Source of the DNA: Rhizomys pruinosus
Lineage: Eukaryota > Chordata > Mammalia > Rodentia > Spalacidae
Length of the DNA stretch: 64,000 nucleotides
Assembly: GCA_009823505.1 (NCBI GenBank)
Contig: VZQC01006700.1
Coordinates: 567,202-631,201, forward strand
Direction of reading: 5' to 3'
Both the position numbers and the translations under genes were made by a program. Shown piece after piece: positions 57,840-64,000 of this stretch. Position 1 is the first letter of the stretch, and each line of letters begins with the position of its first letter. The notes under the pieces were generated by a model. That model did not search any database. It was not told the DNA's origin and was given only the letters and a program-made list of their open reading frames with translations.

Positions 57840-58779
57840 TGAGAGGCATCACATATAGTAGTGCATCAGGAGACGAGCCTGCCAAAAGTGTTCCAGGCTG
57901 CAGATACTGCAACCAGGCTGTGTGAAGAGTGATTCAAGATCTGTCTTACTCAGAAAAGGACCAAGAGAGGGACACGCTTTCTTTATTTAGCTACTGGGGA
58001 TGCTTGCTAATCTTGTGCCACAGCAGATCCTGAAGCAGCCCTGAGACTCAGACCCTTTCTTTCAGGCTATACTTTGGAAGCAGATCAGTCTAGCCAGTGG
58101 TCTAAGAGGAGATGCACCTATCTGAATCTGTAGGATGAGCTTGCCAAACTTGGTTCCATATAGATCTCAGAACAGTATTGGATCTTGGTACCAGACCCTT
58201 TTGGCTATACTTTGAGAGTTCTGTCTTGAGACATAAAGAGCATTTCACCTGGCAGTGTCTCTGTAGGATAATCTGGTCAACTCAGTCCCACTGTGGATCT
58301 TCAGTCTTATAAACCAACTTTCTCTCCTAGCAACTAGGAGAAACAAACCCCACAGACAAGACTGAATTCTGTAAGACCCCAAACACAGGTCTGAATACAT
58401 TGGTCCCAGTTGTAAGTCCCAACACAGCCTTTTAAGTTATAAATATTAACTCCTATTAGCTGTAGCCTAGGACATACACTGGTAACATCACTCTGGTCCT
58501 TTAGAGGAGCTTAGAAATAAATACATCTGCCTAATTTCCTACAAATAGGAATGGTGTATGTGGGCCATAGATGAGATAGTCATAGTAGTGCAATGGAGCA
58601 AAGTATTACAAATGATCCATCCACCAGAGAAACCATATGGATATATTTCTGATAGCGCCTCCCTAATAGGTTTGCTAGATGTCACCCAACCAAATCCCAA
58701 TTGCAGTCCTATTAGCCAGAGAGCTGGCAGAAATAGACCCAAGCCTGTTGAAGTGGATCTATAAAAGACTAGAAAAATG
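57840..58779. other. Possible 5'UTR of the old L1 below
   Basis: No gene. It lies directly upstream of a recognisable L1 ORF1-leader segment on the same strand, so it may belong to the same element. Sequence similarity is not clear by eye. Confidence 0.3.
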
Positions 58780-59036
58780 TGTGCATGTTTTCAAATACAG
58801 AGGCATCAATGCAGAATTCAGAGACAACAAAAATCAAACAAACATGACATCAGGAAGAGATGCTCATGATGTACCAGTAACTAAATACAAAGAAATAGAG
58901 ATCTATGAATCACCTGAAAAAAAATACTTTTTGAAAGTATTCAGTGAAACACTGACTCAAAAAAGCCTCATTAATAAAATTAGAAATTAAGTTCTGAACC
59001 ACACAACTAATATCACAGAAATAAGATGAATCATAA
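58780..59036 (+). mobile_element. Old LINE-1, ORF1-leader segment
   Basis: 'caaacaaacatgacatcagg', 'ccagtaactaaatacaaag' and 'atagagatctatgaatcacc' match the conserved stretch just upstream of or at ORF1 in ancient mammalian L1M elements. A 103-codon open frame across it (58679-58990) is therefore an L1 remnant and not a gene. Confidence 0.6.
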
Positions 59037-59106
59037 GAGAGCAGTGTAAAAATCATAAACCACTTTTTAGAATAGTTTTTATACCAATAAATTAAAATTA
59101 AATCTA

Positions 59107-59348
59107 GGGGCTGGAGAGATGGCCTAGCAGTTAAGAGCGCCGACTGCTCTTACAGAGGACCCAGGTTCCATCCCCAGCACCCACATGGTGGCCGAGAACC
59201 GTCTGTAACTCCAATTACAGGAGAACTCCAGTTCCAGGGGAGTCTGACACCCTCTTCTAACCTCCGCGGCATTGCACGACCCGGATGCACAAACTTGCAT
59301 GCAGACACTACATTCATACACATACATAAATAAATAAAATAAAAAAAA
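59107..59348 (+). repeat. B2 SINE, sense, internal-duplication subtype
   Basis: 'ggggctggagagatggccta', 'gcagttaagagcgccgac', the doubled core ('aactccaattacaggag' plus 'aactccagttccagg') and a clean A-rich tail. An 11-bp duplication 'aattaaatcta' is at 59096-59106 and 59349-59359. Confidence 0.92.
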
Positions 59349-59439
59349 AATTAAATCTAAAAAGTCATGTACCAGCAAATTTGATTGTCTATGAGAAATG
59401 TATAAAATCATTGACATATAATCCCTGCTATTGTTGTCT

Positions 59440-59825
59440 GCATGTCTGTTACTGTGCAAAATAGTGACCTAAATCAGCATGTGAAGTAAAGGGTATATTT
59501 CAACTTACAGGTCACAGTCCATCACTGAAGGAAGTCAGAGCAGGAACTCAAGGCAGGAGTTTGAAGCAGAGAGCATGGAGGGATGCTGCGCACAGGCTTA
59601 CTTCCCCTGGCTTGCTCAGCTACCTTTTTAATACTGCCCGGGTCCACCTGCTGAGCTGTGGCATTTCCTACAGCGGGCTGGGCTCTCCCACATCTATCAG
59701 CAATGAAGAAAATGCCCCATATACCATGCCGCAATCTAATGGAAGCAAATCCTAAGAGTCTCTCTTCCCAGGAAACCACAGTTTGTGTCAAGCTAACCAT
59801 AACTAACCAGCACACCTGCTGAGAC
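59440..59825. repeat. Rodent interspersed repeat, copy 1
   Basis: Shares ordered blocks with 61855-62250: 'gaaggaagtcagagcaggaac', a 'ggcttgctc' block, 'cctgctgagctgtggc', 'gggctgggctctccc', 'atgaagaaaatgcccc' and 'cttcccagg'. I know this arrangement from rodent genomes but cannot name the family with confidence. Confidence 0.55.
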
Positions 59826-59829
59826 TGAG

Positions 59830-60040
59830 GAAGATGTAGAAATTGTGAAAAGATTAAAAAATTATGAAGGAAGTTAGTTGTGTAATAAAAACTCTCCCAT
59901 CAAACAAGAGCTGAGGGCCTAATGGCTTCACTGATATATTATTTGAAAGCATTTGAAAATATAACATTTGAAAAATGAATACTAACTCCTTTTAAAGTGT
60001 TCTGAGAAATAAAAGATAGGGATATTTCCAAACTGATTTT
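59830..60040 (+). mobile_element. Old LINE-1, ORF2 reverse transcriptase segment
   Basis: 'gagggcctaatggcttcac' corresponds to the Pro-Gly-Pro-Asp-Gly-Phe-Thr region of the RT, with following blocks in the right order. Many frameshifts. Probably the same element as 58780-59036. Confidence 0.6.
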
Positions 60041-60245
60041 ACAGGCTGGCTGGTCAAATACTGTGGCTGCCCCTCCACCCATGCACATACCAACATCACC
60101 AAGTAGACATAGTGCCGTTAACAGCAGAGCGCATGGCAGCAGGATGGAGCATGGACCAGCTAGAGGGGAGAGAGTAGGAGAAGAATTGGATCAAAGCACA
60201 TTTTACTCATGTATGAAACTTGCAACTAATAATTTTTAACAGAAA
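60041..60245 (+). repeat. Intervening segment, L1 3'-end-like
   Basis: 'gagggagagagtaggagaag'-like purine-rich sequence then 'ggatcaaagcacattttac' and 'catgtatgaaacttgcaac' resemble an L1 3'UTR inserted into the older L1. Confidence 0.4.
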
Positions 60246-60430
60246 AAGAGAAAAATTTAAGGACAATGTCCTGATTAAGCATAGACACAAAGATCCTCAT
60301 GAAGTATTAACAAACCAAATTCAAGAGCATATTTTACATGCCCTCCACCATGATCAAATGGGATTCATGGAATACACAGTTAAATATAAAATCCTCCCAG
60401 TCTCCTTAAAATCTATTTTAGTGAAGTTTT
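60246..60430 (+). mobile_element. Old LINE-1, ORF2 segment continued
   Basis: 'catagacacaaagatcctc', 'aacaaaccaaattcaagagc' and 'caccatgatcaaatggg' match the RT region around the His-His-Asp-Gln-Val-Gly motif, continuing 59830-60040. Confidence 0.65.
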
Positions 60431-60439
60431 AAAATTTAG

Positions 60440-60800
60440 CATGCACGCGGATAGGAAGATGGCTCATTTGGTAGAGGGCCTGCTACGAAAGCATGAGGTC
60501 CTGAGTTTGAATCTTCAGTACACCCATATGATCTGTATGTGGCGGCAAGCACTGAAGCCGGTAATCTCAGTGCGGAAGGGCGGGGCCGAGACAGGTGGAT
60601 CCCTGGAGTTCCTTGCCAAGCCACAGTAACTACCCAAAGTTACTGATGAGCTCACGGTTCAGTAACAGACCCTGTCTCAAAAAATCAGATGGAGAGCCAT
60701 CAAACAAGACACCAGATGCCAGCCTATGTGCAGGACATGTAAGCACCCACACACGTGCACACACCTACACAAACATGCACATAAACAAACAAACAAACAA
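60440..60800 (+). repeat. B4-like composite SINE
   Basis: A tRNA/ID-like head ('aagatggctcatttggtag', 'ctgagtttgaatcttcag') is joined to a second module ('cagacc ctgtctc'-type 'aacagaccctgtctcaaa') and ends in a CA-rich region and (AAAC)n. This head-plus-B1-like layout is that of rodent B4. Confidence 0.55.
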
Positions 60801-60902
60801 AAAAAGATTACTCTACACCAGATTCCAGTTTTAAGGTGCAAGCATTATTGTGAATTCTTTTTTCCTTCACTTCCTCTTTCCCTTCCTCCTTCCTTTGTTC
60901 TA

Positions 60903-60997
60903 TTTCCTTCCTTCCTTCCTTCTTCCTTCCTTCCTTCCTTCCTTCCTTCCTTCCTTCCTTCCTTCCTTCCTTCCTTCCTTCCTTCCTTCCTTCCTTC

Positions 60998-61046
<49 letters not shown>

Positions 61047-61050
61047 TTTC
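60903..61050. repeat. (CCTT)n/(CTTT)n pyrimidine tract
   Basis: 148 bases without a purine: first CCTT units, then CTTT units. Long open frames across it are artefacts of the repeat. Confidence 0.97.
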
Positions 61051-61074
61051 GTTAGTTCCTTACTTCTTTCCTTC

Positions 61075-61285
61075 TGTTTGAGACACAGCCTCTCTAAAGC
61101 CCAGCTTGCCTGTAACTCACTATGCAGACAAGTTGCCTTCCATGTAAAGAGCTAATGCCTGCCTTTACCTCCAGAATACTGGGGTTAAAGGCAGGCACAA
61201 CCATACTTGGCTTACCAATTATTTTTTAATTTCTCTGCCCTGGAAATCACTGTACAGCCCAATCTGGACTTGAACTTAAAATATT
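61075..61285 (-). repeat. B1-like SINE remnants, antisense
   Basis: 'gagacacagcctctctaaag' to 'gggttaaaggcaggcac' (61079-61200) is a diverged antisense B1. 'ccctggaaatcactgtac' and 'atctggacttgaac' (61238-61276) are a further fragment. Confidence 0.6.
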
Positions 61286-61297
61286 GCTATTCCAGAA

Positions 61298-61460
61298 TTT
61301 CTTTTTTTCTTTTGTCTTTTCAAGACAAGATCCCCCTGTGGCTCCAGCTGCCCTGCAACACACTATGTAGAAGAGGCTGGCCTTGAACTCACAGAGATCC
61401 ACCTGTCTCTGCCTCCCAAGAGCTGGGATTAAAGGCATGCACCACCATGCCCAGCTTAAC
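61298..61460 (-). repeat. B1 SINE, antisense
   Basis: 'tcttttcaagacaagatcc', 'gtagaagaggctggccttg', 'ctctgcctcccaagagctg' and 'ggcatgcaccaccatgccc'. Confidence 0.85.
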
Positions 61461-61854
61461 TCCAGCATTCTTACCAGATTAGTTTACACCTACAGGCTTG
61501 GTTTATACTTGTTGAATTCTGAATATGATAGCTGAAAAGCAGAATGCCACCTTTGACACCTATTTCTTTATAATTTTTTGATGTGTCTGTTTAACTTAGG
61601 AGTTTTTTTTTTTTATTTCAGCAGTGGCCAAATGTAAAATGATTGCTGTCCACATTTTTGTTTGTGTTGTTACTAAATAGCATACAGATCTGATATTCAT
61701 CCAGTGTGTACCAGAATAAACCCTTCCTGTGATAAATTGTCTTTGTCAGGTGTTTGTCAGGGCAACTAATAAGTAAGGAATACAGGCTTGGATTCACATC
61801 TCTCAAGTGAAGACTTATAGAATGCATATATAAAATGAGTTCAATGTCACTAAT
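61461..61854. other. Single-copy spacer
   Basis: No gene or clear repeat recognised. Confidence 0.3.
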
Positions 61855-62250
61855 TATCCCAGTTACTTTCAATTTCTGTGAGAAACACCCTGACCAAACC
61901 TGCTCCCAAGCCACGGTGCATTAGTGAAGGAATTCAGGGCAGGAGCTCAGAGCAGGACTCTGTAGGCAGGAACTGAAGCACAGACCATAAAGGAACCATG
62001 CTTACTGGCTTGCTCATTCCTGGCTTGAGTTCAGTTTGCTTGGTTTCTCTTCAAGCCAAGACAACCTGCTGAGGGGTGGCACCACCCAAAGTGAGCTGGA
62101 CCCTCCTACATCACTCAACAATCAAGAAAATGCCTCACAGACTTGCCCACATGCTGGTCTCATAGAAGAACATCCCAAACTGAGGGCCCCTCTTCCCAGG
62201 TGTATCAACTGGATAACTAAGTCTATCCACCATACTAGCCAACATGGAAA
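61855..62250. repeat. Rodent interspersed repeat, copy 2
   Basis: Partner of 59440-59825: 'agtgaaggaattcaggg', 'caggagctcagagcagg', 'cttactggcttgctc', 'acctgctgaggggtggcacc', 'caagaaaatgcctcacag'. Confidence 0.6.
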
Positions 62251-62494
62251 TGGAAATTAAAGCCAAATGCGCAGATGTGTAGAGAATAAGAGGCTGCTGT
62301 AGTAGGTGGCAGAAATATTATAAGAGCCAGAAGTAGACAAAGACCACAAGGAAACTGAGTTTTCCAGAGAGTTTCTCAGTTGCTCATATGAATTTACAGC
62401 AAAGGTGATAGCATATGAAATATGTCTCCAAATCCGTAGAAATAGCATTTATCAGATGGTCTAAAGCTAATCAAATTATGCAGTAAAGAAACAC

Positions 62495-62945
62495 TTATAT
62501 TTTGTGGTGAAATGTAAATTAGTACAGACATTATGGAACATATTATGGAGGTCTCTCAAAAACATTAAAAATGTTTTAAATATGATCTCCCCATTTCATT
62601 TCTGAGTTTGTACATATTAAACAATATTGTGCCTTAATGTATATTACAGTATCAGTTACCAAAACTACTGTAGGTACAATCAATGCAAATGTTAATTAAT
62701 GCATAAAAATGGGACACATAAAAGATGGGACACAGTGATTTACTACATCAGAAGGACATGCTGTGAGTTGTAATAAGATGCATAGAAGTATGATTATGAG
62801 TGAAATAACCCAGGCACAAAAGAAATATAGTATGTGGAGTCACTACTATTGGAATAAAAAAAAAATAACTCCTAGAAACAGAGAATAGAATGATAGCTTC
62901 CAGGACCTGGACAGGTAGAGAGGTGAGAGATGGTGTAAGAGTATG
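62495..62945 (+). mobile_element. Old LINE-1 3' fragment (L1M-type)
   Basis: 'gaaatgtaaattagtacag', 'cattatggaacatattatgg', 'gattatgagtgaaataacc', 'caggcacaaaagaaatatag' and 'agagaatagaatgatagc' follow the end of ORF2 and the 3'UTR of ancient L1s. Confidence 0.75.
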
Positions 62946-62954
62946 CAATTTTCA

Positions 62955-63105
62955 GCAAGGCAGAGTGGCTTCTGTTGTTAATCCATGTATGCAGGAAGCA
63001 AAGGAAGGCAAATCTCTGTGGATTTTTGGTCAGCATGGTCCACATAATGAGTTTCCTGCAAGATGGAGCTACAGAGTAAGACTCTTTCTCTTTCCCAGGG
63101 GTCAG
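62955..63105 (+). repeat. B1 SINE, sense, diverged
   Basis: 'ggcagagtggcttctgttg', 'gaagcaaaggaaggcaaatc', 'ttggtcagcatggtccac' and 'agctacagagtaagactc' in B1 order, heavily substituted. Confidence 0.55.
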
Positions 63106-63900
63106 TCCCACAGATGCTCAAACAATACTAGCCATCGCCCATGCTCTTGGTTATCCACAAAATCTTGACGGTAAGACCATATTGCCAAAGACACTGCATA
63201 CATGAGATTTAGAACAAACAAGGAGATATCAAGAGGGTACTGACTTACAAGATTCATCTCCACTAGCTAACTTTCAGGAAGGCGCTCTCATGTATACTGT
63301 GGGAGGTGCATGCTACCACAAGAGAAACTAATCATCAGCTACTCAGGTGTGAATCTTGCAAGCTACAACCACTGGCCTGGCAAGATACCCCCACTGGTAC
63401 AATAGTGGAAAGAACATTATGGGAGTAACCAACCATATTCTAATTGGATTTGAGATCTGCTTCATAAGATGAAGTCCATACCTGGAGACTCCAGAGAGAC
63501 TACATTGAAGTTGGGTGGGGTTGTAAGTGGGTACGGATAGGGGAGAGTGTCTGAATACAATCAAAGTTCAATTAAGTGAGAATAAGTACTCCTGGACTTC
63601 TGGAAATCCACAGCACACACTGACAACAGTTAATAATGCCAAATACTTGAAAACTGGTAAGAGTAGACTCTTTTCAGCACAAAAGTATCTGAAGCAATTG
63701 ATAAGTAAATTTTGATTTGATTTATTCATTCCATGATATATACATTCATTAAAACATTTTACATTGATATATAATACATACATTGTATATGAAAATAATA
63801 GAAAAGATACATAGGAAGTCATATCTACAATACATTTACAATATTGTATCTTCAGGATATAATCACTGTTTTACATTCCTGTACCCATTTTTAACACTTT
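63106..63900. other. Intergenic DNA, possible unidentified repeat
   Basis: 63290-63560 ('ggaggtgcatgctaccac', 'aaccaaccatattctaattgg') has the look of a known rodent repeat that I cannot name. No gene. Confidence 0.3.
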
Positions 63901-63907
63901 CTTTTTT

Positions 63908-64000
63908 TTTCTTTTTTTTTATTGATGCTTTGTGTATTTCATACATCATTTTCCAATTCAGTTCAGGCATATTTCCCTTTCCCTTCCCCCCACCCCACCC
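63908..64000 (-). mobile_element. L1 or family X 3' tail, cut by window edge
   Basis: Poly(T), 'attgatgctttgtgtatttc', 'ttcagttcaggcatatttcc' and a C-rich tract match the antisense tails at 3620, 20061 and 22753. Only the shared tail is visible, so L1 and family X cannot be told apart. Confidence 0.85.

Noticed and set aside
58679..58990. 103-codon open frame that looks protein-like
   Set aside because: Part of it matches the leader segment of ancient L1 elements and the strand and order fit the L1 pieces downstream, so it is a repeat remnant and not a host gene.
60726..61155. Two overlapping open frames rich in Phe, Leu, Pro and Ser
   Set aside because: They are translations of the CCTT/CTTT repeat and carry no coding signal.
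1..64000. CRISPR arrays, bacterial operons, rRNA genes, functional tRNAs
   Set aside because: None seen. The repeat content shows this is mammalian chromosomal DNA, where such features as CRISPR are not expected.

Overview
This window is mammalian nuclear DNA from a myomorph (mouse-like) rodent. The evidence is the repeat content: many B2-type SINEs, B1 SINEs, ID-like elements, a rodent-specific URR1-like repeat, a full-length LINE-1, and a thin background of older mammalian repeats (MIR, L2, MER5A-like hAT). Several B2 copies carry an extra internal duplication, and the L1 3' ends differ from the mouse and rat L1 I know, so the species is probably neither mouse nor rat. I cannot name it. There is no convincing host protein-coding exon, no rRNA and no functional tRNA. 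The window reads as intergenic or intronic AT-rich DNA.

Layout. 1-10 kb: sparse B2 copies, a 5'-truncated antisense L1 with clear target-site duplications (3.6-4.3 kb), and directly next to it a copy of an unrecognised retroposon called family X here (4.3-4.7 kb). 10-15 kb: an old L1 piece, a run of B2/B1 copies, and a small tandem repeat ending in a perfect hairpin. 15-20 kb: mostly single-copy DNA with an L2 remnant and a block that looks like a conserved regulatory element (about 18.75-19.64 kb). 20-24 kb: two family X copies, both with inverted 5' ends, plus URR1-like and B1 elements. 24.9-30.8 kb: a full-length L1 flanked by a 68-bp imperfect direct repeat, with a broken ORF1 and a completely open 1,277-codon ORF2. 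31.2-34.4 kb: two family X copies in direct tandem. 34-46 kb: mostly single-copy DNA with scattered SINEs, two hAT-type fossils and an (AT)n tract. 46-49 kb: dense nested and serial SINE insertions. 49.6-52.4 kb: single-copy DNA with a second candidate regulatory element (about 50.58-50.99 kb) and (GT)n and (CA)n tracts. 52.4-64 kb: an inverted B2 pair, nested URR1-like elements, an old L1 split by later insertions, a 148-bp pure pyrimidine run, and the 3'-end signature of another L1 or family X copy cut by the window edge.

How the parts relate. The L1 lineage supplies the reverse transcriptase that copied the SINEs and, by all structural signs (poly(A) tails, 14-16 bp target-site duplications, 5' truncation, twin-priming inversions), also family X. 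Family X is about 1.5-1.6 kb, has no long open frame, and in most copies ends in the same roughly 150-bp G-rich 3' tail as one of the L1 copies. The two most notable points are this L1-tailed family and the contrast between an intact ORF2 and a decayed ORF1 in the same L1.
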